DNA of 64,000 nucleotides. Source: Rhodospirillaceae bacterium. Lineage in GTDB: Bacteria; Pseudomonadota; Alphaproteobacteria; Bin65. Shown here one piece after another: positions 58,086 through 64,000 of this stretch (positions are counted from its first letter, which is position 1; each line of letters starts with the position of its first letter). The stretch is from positions 62,001 to 126,000 of the forward strand of contig WTGH01000039.1 of assembly GCA_011523655.1 (NCBI GenBank), written 5' to 3'. A model generated the notes under the pieces. That model ran no database searches. It was not told the origin of the DNA and saw only the letters and a program-made list of their open reading frames with translations. The position numbers and the translations under genes were made by a program.

Positions 58086-58547
58086 CTACCCTTCCGGCGC
58101 CATGCCCTTCTTCGCGAGTTCCTCGATCGCCTCGGGCGTCTTCTTCAGGTGGCTGAGGCCCATGCCGTTCAGGATATGGTCGGCCTTGGTGTACTGGATG
58201 TTGGTGTAGGTGGTGAGTTCGACCCGGTTGCCCCAGGGGTCGAGGAAATCGGTGAAGCGGGTGTCGAGCAACTCGACGCCCATCTCCTTCAGCCGCTCGA
58301 TGGCGAGCGGCTTGTCGTCCACCGCGATGCCGAAATGGCGGCCCTCGTCCGGGCCTTGGCGGCGGCCGGTCATGAAGTTGATGAACTGGTCGCCGAAATA
58401 GATGAAGGCCGCCTTCTCGTTCTGGAACGTGATGTTCAGATCGAGAAAACCGCCGTAGAAATCCAGCGCCTCCTGGATGTCGCCGACCTCGAGCGCGATA
58501 TGGTTGATCCCGACGGGCTTCGCCCTGGAATTTGCGGTGTCTGACAT
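58086..58547 (-). CDS. VOC/glyoxalase superfamily protein
   Basis: Metal-dependent VOC protein of 153 aa (dioxygenase/glyoxalase/isomerase fold). GINHIALEVGDIQEALDFY gives the first metal His; a second set is at RHFGIAVDD, and the Glu is in PWGNRVELTTY. I start at ATG 58547, with GGAGGA five bases before. The frame is open to 58898, but the upstream part is a different, decayed toxin-antitoxin locus read through. Precedes the FAD monooxygenase by 26 bp; ring-cleavage-like or lyase activity would fit the operon but is unproven. Confidence 0.88.
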   Translation of the reverse strand: MSDTANSRAKPVGINHIALEVGDIQEALDFYGGFLDLNITFQNEKAAFIYFGDQFINFMTGRRQGPDEGRHFGIAVDDKPLAIERLKEMGVELLDTRFTDFLDPWGNRVELTTYTNIQYTKADHILNGMGLSHLKKTPEAIEELAKKGMAPEG

Positions 58548-58655
58548 GCCGTCCTCCGGGTTTCGCAGCGCCGGTTGCCCGATGCCGGCAGGGACTGGCC
58601 CGGAGATGGGGACTGCCGGCCTCGGAACAAGGGGCGGCGGCGGGGACGGCGCGGT

Positions 58656-58786
58656 CGCCGGGCCTTCGCCCTTCGCATGGGCCAGCGCCTCGTTGAGCGA
58701 CCGGATCAAATCGTCCCCGAACGTGCTCATTTCCGTTCCTTCCACGCCGCCTTGAGCCCGGCTACCATGGCCGTTACCGTGTGCAT
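58656..58786 (-). pseudogene. Remnant of a HigBA-type toxin-antitoxin module
   Basis: On the minus strand, 58786-58727 encodes a toxin-like C-terminus (VAGLKAAWKERK then stop), cut off upstream by an in-frame TAG. Its stop overlaps ATG 58730 (AAATGA), which starts MSTFGDDLIRSLNEALAHAK, the typical N-terminus of HTH antitoxins of this type. After about 25 residues the frame turns into Pro-rich sequence without a helix-turn-helix and reads through into the VOC gene. Both genes are therefore truncated at opposite ends around their former junction. Confidence 0.65.
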
Positions 58787-58901
58787 AATCTAGCGCTCGC
58801 TGCCATCGTCGATCCTTGCGAGGACGATTCGGAGCGGTACAACCGCATTGCAGCGAAGCTGAACTCATCCGTGCGTATCTTTGCCGAACGACGCCCAAAT
58901 T

Positions 58902-59396
58902 ATGTCAATTACTGTTTACGTCGAAACCTCGGTAGTCAGCTATCTGACAGCGCGACCCTCTCGGGACGTGGTGATCGCCGGATATCAAGCGATAACGCGC
59001 GAATGGTGGCGTAGTGCAACGGCAGCGTTCGAACTCGTCGCCTCGGAACTTGTCATTTCAGAAGCCGGTGCAGGCGACCCGGACGCGGCCCGCGCCCGTC
59101 TCGAAGCGCTCGAATCTGTGACGCTTCTCGAAGCGACTTTGGACGCGGAACGATTGGCGGGAACGCTCCTCGATTCGGGAGCGATTCCTCGTCGCGCTGC
59201 CGGCGATGCCGCGCATATCGCCGTTGCCGCGGCAAACGGCGCCGACTATCTGGTAACATGGAATTTTCGGCATATCGCCAACGCTACCATGCGGTCGCAA
59301 ATCGAAAAGGCATGCCGGCAGGCGGGCTACGAGCCGCCGGTCATCTGCACGCCGAGCGAACTGATGGAGGACAGCCATGGCAACGATGAAAACTGA
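58902..59396 (+). CDS. PIN domain type II toxin
   Basis: Predicted toxin ribonuclease of 164 aa. VYVETSVVSYLTARPSRD replaces the usual first Asp by Glu (VET for LDT), a variant known in this PIN branch. LVISEAGAG, AGDAAHIAVAAANGADYLVTWNFRHIAN supplies the later acidic residues, and the ending PPVICTPSELM is typical. ATG 58902 preferred over TTG 58881. Codon use is clearly less GC-rich than in flanking genes, suggesting recent acquisition. The 20-base overlap with the next gene implies a toxin-antitoxin pair, toxin first. Confidence 0.85.
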   Translation: MSITVYVETSVVSYLTARPSRDVVIAGYQAITREWWRSATAAFELVASELVISEAGAGDPDAARARLEALESVTLLEATLDAERLAGTLLDSGAIPRRAAGDAAHIAVAAANGADYLVTWNFRHIANATMRSQIEKACRQAGYEPPVICTPSELMEDSHGNDEN

Positions 59397-59571
59397 TCCG
59401 ATCGTAGCGGAAGTCCGGGCCGTGCGGGATGCGCATGCAGCCCGGTTCGACTACGATGTGGCGGCAATTTTCCGGGACATCCGGGCGCGGCAGGAGGCAT
59501 CCGCCCGCGATTATGTCCGCTATCCGGCCCGACGGGTTGCCGAGGACATCGAACAAGCGGCGAGCCGATAA
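59377..59571 (+). CDS. Small antitoxin-like partner of the PIN toxin
   Basis: A 64-aa protein (TDPIVAEVRAVRDAHAARFDYDVAAIFRDIRARQ as its core) seen next to PIN toxins in many bacteria. Predicted two alpha helices; no DNA-binding motif is recognisable. Its start lies 20 bases inside the toxin gene. Probably neutralises the PIN protein; this is inferred from context only. Confidence 0.75.
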   Translation: MATMKTDPIVAEVRAVRDAHAARFDYDVAAIFRDIRARQEASARDYVRYPARRVAEDIEQAASR

Positions 59572-59597
59572 ATCCCTCCGGTCGCATATCGCACCCC

Positions 59598-60398
59598 ATG
59601 ACCAACCGCTCCCGCTACTGGGCCGACCATACGACGGAGGAGTTCGCCGGTTTCGATCCGGCGGCGACGGTGGTCCTGCTGCCGGTCTCGGCGACCGAGC
59701 AGCACGGGCCGCACCTGCCGGTCTCGGTCGACCGAGACATCTGCGACGCGCTGGTCGAGCGGCTGGTCGCGCGGCTGCCGGTCAAGGTGCCCCTGCTCGT
59801 GCTGCCGGCCCTGCCGGTTGGCGTCAGCATCGAACACGGCGATTTCCCCGGCACGCTCAGCCTGTCGGCCGAGACCATGATCGCGGTGCTGATGGAGCTG
59901 GCCGGCGGCGTTGCGGCGGCGGGGATCCGCAAGCTGGCGCTGCTCAACTGCCACGGCGGCAACCCGGCGGTGCTCGACATCGTCGCCCACAAGCTGCGCC
60001 GCAAGCACGAACTGCTGGTCTTCCCGCTCAACGGCTACCGCTACTGGCAGGCCGAGAGCCATTTCGGCGTCCACGAGGCGGCCCACGGCATCCACGGCGG
60101 CGCTGCCGAGACCGCGATCATGCAGGCGATCCGGCCCGGCGCGGTGCGGCAGGACAAGGTCGCGCGCTTCGCCTCGCGCTCCGAGGAGATGGCCCAGGCC
60201 TACGCCCATCTGCGGCCGTTCGGGCGCACGGTCGGCTTCGGCTGGCAGGCCCAGGACCTCAACCCCGCCGGCGCCGTCGGCGACGCCACCCTCGCCAGCC
60301 CGGAGACCGGCGCGCGCCTGCTCGACGAAGCGACGGAAGTGCTGGTCCAGGTCGTCACCGAGATCAGCAGCCTGCCGCTGGACGTCATTGACGGATGA
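59598..60398 (+). CDS. Creatininase family protein
   Basis: Metal-dependent amidohydrolase of 266 aa. The metal ligands are visible in VSATEQHGPHLP (Glu, His), SVDRDICDAL (Asp), NCHGGN and GGAAETAIM (Glu). LPVGVSIEHGDFPGTLSL is a strong family motif. Members open creatinine, N-formyl or cyclic amide substrates, or act in mycofactocin/F420-like pathways. None of those pathways is seen here. Lies 26 bp after the small antitoxin, not necessarily linked. Confidence 0.9.
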   Translation: MTNRSRYWADHTTEEFAGFDPAATVVLLPVSATEQHGPHLPVSVDRDICDALVERLVARLPVKVPLLVLPALPVGVSIEHGDFPGTLSLSAETMIAVLMELAGGVAAAGIRKLALLNCHGGNPAVLDIVAHKLRRKHELLVFPLNGYRYWQAESHFGVHEAAHGIHGGAAETAIMQAIRPGAVRQDKVARFASRSEEMAQAYAHLRPFGRTVGFGWQAQDLNPAGAVGDATLASPETGARLLDEATEVLVQVVTEISSLPLDVIDG

Positions 60399-60429
60399 CG
60401 AGAGCCGGCGAGAAACTAACAACAGCCAA

Positions 60430-60520
60430 TTTTCGCAAAATGCCACCCCGGCCGATCGCAGGGAGAGCCGGGGTCCAGGGGCCGTCCCGAAACGCCTGCG
60501 CTCGTGGCCCTGGGCCCCGG
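60430..60520. repeat. Inverted repeat element, TTTTCGCAAAA-bordered (copy 1)
   Basis: Arms CCGGGGTCCAGGGGCC (60468-60483) and GGCCCTGGGCCCCGG (60506-60520) are imperfect inverted repeats. The left border TTTTCGCAAAA plus CCCCGGCC (60430-60452) is shared with the element at 62921-63116, so the two are related. The element fills most of the 260-base gap before the nitronate monooxygenase gene. Confidence 0.65.
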
Positions 60521-60658
60521 ATCGTCGCTCCGCTCCGTCCAGAGCAGCACTGTGAAGAGACGGCGCATCGGAACTCAATCGAGCCATCCTTCGCACATTC
60601 GCCATCCCGAGCGCATTCGTAACGACATTCCCTTTGCCATCGCTCGCCAAAAGCCGCT

Positions 60659-61678
60659 ATGCCCGCGGCCATGAGGCTGTCTACCGCGATCACCCGCCTG
60701 CTGGGCATCGACCATCCGGTGCTGCTCGCGCCGATGGGCGGGGTATCCGGCGGCGTGCTCGCCGGGGCGGTTTCGGCGGCGGGCGGGCTCGGCCTGATCG
60801 GCGCCGGCTATGCCGACCCTGCGCTCGGCTGGGGCTCCGACGACTGGATTTCGGCCGAGTTCGACAAGGCGGGCAACCGGGCGGTCGGCATCGGCTTCAT
60901 CACCTGGGCGCTCGACAGGCGGCCCGTTGCATTAGACGCCGCGCTGGAGCGCCGGCCGACGGCGGTCATGCTGTCGTTCGGCGATGTCGCGCCCTACGCC
61001 GCGAAGGTGAAGGACAGCGGCGCCGCGCTGATCTGCCAGGTCCAGACCCTGAAGGACGCGAAGGACGTTGCGGCCAAGGGCGCGGACATCGTCGTCGCCC
61101 AGGGCACGGAAGCCGGCGGCCACGGCGCGGACCGGGCGACCCTGCCACTGGTCCCGGCGGTCGCCGATGCGGTGGCGCCGATCCCGGTTGCCGCGGCGGG
61201 CGGCATCGCCGACGGGCGCGGACTGGCCGCGGCGCTTTTGCTGGGCGCGGAAGGCGTGCTGGTCGGCACCCGCTTCTGGGCGACGCAGGAGGCGTTGGGC
61301 CATCCGAACCAGAAGGCGCTGATCGAGCGGACCGGCGGCGACGACACGCTGCGCACCAAGGTTTTCGACACGGCGCGCGGCCTGACCTGGCCGGAGCCGT
61401 ATACCGGCCGCGCCATCCGCAACGCCTTCACCGACGAATGGCACGGGCGCGACGATGCCCTGCGCGCCGAGGGCGAGCCGATGCGCGAGCGTTTCTTCGC
61501 CGCCCAGCGCGGCGGCGACACCGATACGGCTGTCACCTTCGCCGGCGAGGGGCTGGACCTGATCGCCGACGGGCCGGCCGCCGGGGAACTGGTCGAGCGC
61601 ATGGTCGCCGACGCCGTCGATGCGATCCTCGCCGCGCCGGAGCGGCATTTGCGCGTCGCCGACGAGGCGGAAAGCTGA
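60659..61678 (+). CDS. Nitronate monooxygenase (2-nitropropane dioxygenase family)
   Basis: FMN TIM-barrel oxygenase of 339 aa. VLLAPMGGVSGGVLAGAVSAAGGLGLIGAG is the N-terminal signature. The FMN/catalytic loop is VVAQGTEAGGHGA (catalytic His), followed by VAAAGGIADGRGLAAALLLGAEGVLVGTRF. Oxidises nitronates such as propionate-3-nitronate, or related enolisable compounds. ATG 60659 or ATG 60671 could be the start. Eleven bases separate it from zapE, so it is probably co-transcribed. Confidence 0.93.
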   Translation: MPAAMRLSTAITRLLGIDHPVLLAPMGGVSGGVLAGAVSAAGGLGLIGAGYADPALGWGSDDWISAEFDKAGNRAVGIGFITWALDRRPVALDAALERRPTAVMLSFGDVAPYAAKVKDSGAALICQVQTLKDAKDVAAKGADIVVAQGTEAGGHGADRATLPLVPAVADAVAPIPVAAAGGIADGRGLAAALLLGAEGVLVGTRFWATQEALGHPNQKALIERTGGDDTLRTKVFDTARGLTWPEPYTGRAIRNAFTDEWHGRDDALRAEGEPMRERFFAAQRGGDTDTAVTFAGEGLDLIADGPAAGELVERMVADAVDAILAAPERHLRVADEAES

Positions 61679-61689
61679 GCCGCGCGCCG

Positions 61690-62844
61690 ATGGACGACAG
61701 CCCCGCTGCATCGCGGCCCCTGCAGACGCCGCTCGCGGTCTGGCGCGCCCGGGTCGCCGCCGGCCATCTGATCCACGATCCAGCCCAGGCGCTGGCGGCG
61801 GAGAAACTCAGCGGTCTGCACCAGGCGATCCGCGGTTACGAGCCCGGCCGCGCGGGCTCCTGGCTGGCGCGCTTCGGCCTCGCCAACCGGAAGGCCGAAG
61901 AACCGCCGCGCGGCCTCTATCTCTACGGCGGCGTCGGGCGCGGCAAGTCCATGCTGATGGACCTGTTCTTCGACGCCGCGCCGGTCGCCCGCAAGCGCCG
62001 GGTTCACTTCCACGAATTCATGCTGGAAATCCAGGACCGGCTGCACCGGCGGCGCGGCGAGTCGCGAAAAGGCCGCCGGGTCGACGACCTGCTGCCCGCG
62101 GTCGCCGCCGACATCGCCGAGGACGCCTGGCTCCTCTGCTTCGACGAACTGCACGTCGTCAACATCGCCGACGCCATGATCCTCGGCCGCCTGTTCGAGG
62201 CCCTGTTCGCCCGCGGCGCGATCGTCGTCGCCACGTCGAACTGGCCGCCCGACCGGCTCTACGAGGGCGGCCTGCAGCGCCAACTTTTCCTGCCCTTTAT
62301 CGAGCTGCTCAAGACGAAGCTGGACGTGCTGCACCTGGAGGCGGCGCGGGACTACCGGCTCGCCCGGCTGATGACGATGCAGGTCTGGCGCACGCCGCTC
62401 GGCCCCGCGGCGACCCGGGCGCTCGACAGGGCCTTCGAAGCCCTGACCGACGGCGCCGAGGCCGCACCGGCCCGGCTGACCGTGAAGGGGCGGGACGTGC
62501 CGGTGCCCCTGGCCGCCCACGGCGTCGCGCGCTTCCCGTTCGACGCGCTGTGCCGCGAGGCGCTGGCCGCCGCCGACTATATCGCCATCGCCGAGGCCTA
62601 CCGGACCGTGCTGATCGACGGCATTCCGCGCTTCAAGCCGGACGAGAAGAACCCGGTCAAGCGCTTCGCCATCCTGATCGACACCCTCTACGAGCGGAAG
62701 GTCAAACTGCTCGCCTCGGCGGCCGGCGCGCCGCAGGACCTCTACCGCGGCACCCACATCGCGATGGAATTCCAGCGCACCGTCTCGCGCCTGATGGAGA
62801 TGCAGTCCAAGGACTATCTCGAAGCGCGCCAGGATGCGGAGTGA
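61690..62844 (+). CDS. zapE: AFG1-family ATPase (ZapE)
   Basis: P-loop ATPase of 384 aa. Walker A LYGGVGRGKSMLMDLFF (about residue 80), VHFHEFMLEI, Walker B LLCFDELHVVNIADAMILGRLF, then VATSNWPPDRLYEGGLQR and the arginine-finger-like ending KRFAILIDTLYERKVKLL identify AFG1/ZapE. In E. coli ZapE acts at the division ring under stress; in mitochondria AFG1 helps respiratory complex turnover. ATG 61690. Confidence 0.94.
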   Translation: MDDSPAASRPLQTPLAVWRARVAAGHLIHDPAQALAAEKLSGLHQAIRGYEPGRAGSWLARFGLANRKAEEPPRGLYLYGGVGRGKSMLMDLFFDAAPVARKRRVHFHEFMLEIQDRLHRRRGESRKGRRVDDLLPAVAADIAEDAWLLCFDELHVVNIADAMILGRLFEALFARGAIVVATSNWPPDRLYEGGLQRQLFLPFIELLKTKLDVLHLEAARDYRLARLMTMQVWRTPLGPAATRALDRAFEALTDGAEAAPARLTVKGRDVPVPLAAHGVARFPFDALCREALAAADYIAIAEAYRTVLIDGIPRFKPDEKNPVKRFAILIDTLYERKVKLLASAAGAPQDLYRGTHIAMEFQRTVSRLMEMQSKDYLEARQDAE

Positions 62845-62920
62845 GCGCGGGAGCCAAGCGGCGACGGGCGCGGTCGGTCACGCCTTGGATGTCGACTATC
62901 TAGATTACCATTAGCCCGCA

Positions 62921-63116
62921 TTTTTCGCAAAACATGTCGCCCCGGCCCCCGAGCCGGGGCCCAGAGCCACAGGGCAAAGCGGCGGAAACGGACCGGGGCG
63001 ACGGCAACGATCCGCCTCGCGGATTGGATTGCTGGGCTCCGGAAACCCTGTCCCGATCTCCGGACGCACCGCCCGTCGTGCGCTTCTGGACCCCGGCTCG
63101 GGGCCGGGGTAACATG
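62921..63116. repeat. Inverted repeat element, TTTTCGCAAAA-bordered (copy 2)
   Basis: The left arm (62933-62963, CATGTCGCCCCGGCCCC then GAGCCGGGGCCCAG) is inverted at 63084-63116 (CTGGACCCCGGCTCGGGG then CCGGGGTAACATG). About 120 bases separate the arms. It takes up most of the 371-base gap 62845-63215; the rest holds no recognisable gene. Related by its border to the element at 60430. Confidence 0.75.
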
Positions 63117-63215
63117 ATTCCTAATGTTAACCTGTTATCGCGAAAGAATTTTCTTGCACATAAGTCCTGGATGCGCCGGTTTCCTGTAAGAAGCCCCGAC
63201 TAGGGAGAAACTCCC

Positions 63216-63503
63216 ATGCTCATGCACGATCCGCCCCATCCCGGCGCATTCATCCGGCGCCAGTGCCTCGATCCCCTCGGGCTGACCGTGACCGAGGCCG
63301 CCAGGGGGCTTTCGGTATCGCGCAATACGCTGTCGATGCTGCTCAACGGCCGCCTCGGCATCTCGCCCGAGATGGCGATCCGGCTGTCCGAGGCGTTCGG
63401 CGGCAGCCCGGAAAGCTGGCTGATGCAGCAGATGCAATACGATCTGTGGCATGCGCAGCGGGACCGGGAGGATGTCGCGATCCGCAGGTTCGTTGCCGCG
63501 TGA
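63216..63503 (+). CDS. higA: HigA-family addiction module antitoxin
   Basis: HTH protein of 95 aa of the HigA/VapI type: [65 protein letters not shown] is the complete family core. The matching HigB toxin normally lies just upstream; the 100 bases before it contain no such frame, so this is an orphan or has been recruited as a regulator. Its stop overlaps the FAD oxidoreductase start (GTGA), tying it to that gene. Confidence 0.9.
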   Translation: MLMHDPPHPGAFIRRQCLDPLGLTVTEAARGLSVSRNTLSMLLNGRLGISPEMAIRLSEAFGGSPESWLMQQMQYDLWHAQRDREDVAIRRFVAA

Positions 63504-64000
63504 CGGTGTTGATCTGCGGCGGCGGCGTGATCGGCGCCTGCATCGCGTACTTCCTCAGCCTGCGCGGCATCGAGGCGGTCGTTGTCGAGCGCGCGGGCGT
63601 CGCCAATGCGGCGTCGGGCAAGTCCGGTGGCTTCCTGGCGCGCGACTGGTGCGACGGCACGCCGGTGGCGGCGCTCGCCCGGCGCGGCTTCGATCTGCAC
63701 GCCGAGTTGGCGCAGAACCCGGAACGCGACTGGGGCTACCGCCGGGTCGGGGCGCTGGGCGTCGTCGCCCGCGAAGGGCAGGATGTCAGCCGCTTCGGCA
63801 GACTGGCGCCGCCGGACTGGCTCGCCGCGGACTGCGCGGTTCACGGCCGGCTCAGCACCGCCGACACTACGGCACAGATCCATCCCGCGGCCTTCACTGC
63901 AGCGATGATGGCGGGCGCGACCGAGCGCGGCGCGCGGCTGGTCGAGGGCTGCGTGCAGGGCCTTGCCCTGTCGCCCGACGGCAAACGGGCGGCCGGCGCG
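63500..64000 (+). CDS. FAD-dependent oxidoreductase (DAO family), partial
   Basis: N-terminal 167 codons of a flavoprotein cut by the window end. It starts at GTG 63500 within the antitoxin stop (GTGA). [29 protein letters not shown] is the GxGxxG dinucleotide fold, and [13 protein letters not shown] is the DAO-type FAD-contact loop. Resembles D-amino acid dehydrogenase/glycine oxidase relatives and FAD oxidoreductases of eukaryotic FOXRED type. Substrate unknown. Confidence 0.88.
   Translation, partial: MTVLICGGGVIGACIAYFLSLRGIEAVVVERAGVANAASGKSGGFLARDWCDGTPVAALARRGFDLHAELAQNPERDWGYRRVGALGVVAREGQDVSRFGRLAPPDWLAADCAVHGRLSTADTTAQIHPAAFTAAMMAGATERGARLVEGCVQGLALSPDGKRAAGA

Noticed and set aside
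58086-58898. A single 270-aa VOC protein with a Pro-rich N-terminus
   Set aside because: A good ribosome site precedes ATG 58547, the VOC fold starts there, and the upstream part matches a broken toxin-antitoxin junction.

Overview
The window is a gene-dense, GC-rich stretch of bacterial chromosome, most likely from an alphaproteobacterium of the Rhodospirillales type. The evidence for this is an Irr-like cysteine-free Fur protein next to rubrerythrin, a DUF2852 protein, a comF-grxC-nitrilase neighbourhood, a 57-aa NDUFS6-like zf-CHCC protein, and a PPK2 kinase. I see no complete phage, insertion sequence, CRISPR array, rRNA gene or intact tRNA gene. About 70 genes are supported.

Layout. 0-5 kb: a branched-chain amino acid/amide-type ABC importer (livK, a fused livHM permease, livG, livF). 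5.3-7.3 kb: an esterase divergent from a LysR regulator. 7.5-14.9 kb: a complete dipeptide/oligopeptide ABC importer (SBP, two permeases, two ATPases) translationally coupled to an amidohydrolase. 14.9-15.3 kb: a scar joining a tRNA-like T-arm to the 3' end of a short-chain dehydrogenase. 15.3-22.1 kb: a second, YejABEF-type peptide importer followed by a 2-hydroxyacid dehydrogenase. 22.3-27 kb (minus strand): M17 aminopeptidase, TetR, peroxiredoxin, amidase, DUF192. 27-33 kb: clpB, tag and uvrB (protein and DNA damage care). 33-38.2 kb: CBS protein, GT2 and GT39 glycosyltransferases, MaoC hydratase, nitrilase-family amidohydrolase and glutaredoxin. 38.4-45 kb: comF, ppk2, SDR, secreted Rap1a-like protein, methyltransferase, and pheT without pheS. 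45-48.3 kb: an AbrB/PIN toxin-antitoxin pair, Irr, rubrerythrin and an Fe-S heterodisulfide-reductase-like protein (iron/peroxide block). 48.4-50.6 kb: class III aminotransferase divergent from a TetR regulator, with two identical-type palindromes bracketing the aminotransferase. 50.7-58.5 kb: DUF2852, cation efflux, MFS, FAH-family hydrolase, zf-CHCC, HigBA, and an EamA/FAD-monooxygenase/VOC operon. 58.6-64 kb: a decayed toxin-antitoxin remnant, a PIN toxin with a small partner, creatininase-family protein, nitronate monooxygenase, ZapE, a HigA-type antitoxin and a truncated FAD oxidoreductase.

How it fits together. The first third is a nutrient-import island: three ABC importers plus peptidase, amidase, amidohydrolase and hydroxyacid dehydrogenase genes suited to taking up and breaking down peptides and amides. 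The middle is housekeeping and stress defence. The last third is accessory-flavoured, with five toxin-antitoxin loci or remnants and four hairpin-type repeats.

The most notable non-coding signals are: a TetR-type palindrome pair (ATGTTAA-N5-TTAACAT) at both ends of the aminotransferase gene; an Irr/Fur-type palindrome overlapping the rubrerythrin -35 element; three 18-bp iterons plus an inverted copy upstream of the AbrB/PIN operon; a 14-bp tandem repeat carrying ATGA at the yejB/yejE junction; and a recurrent tendency to 10-18 bp tandem duplications. I did not find a system I can defend as wholly new.
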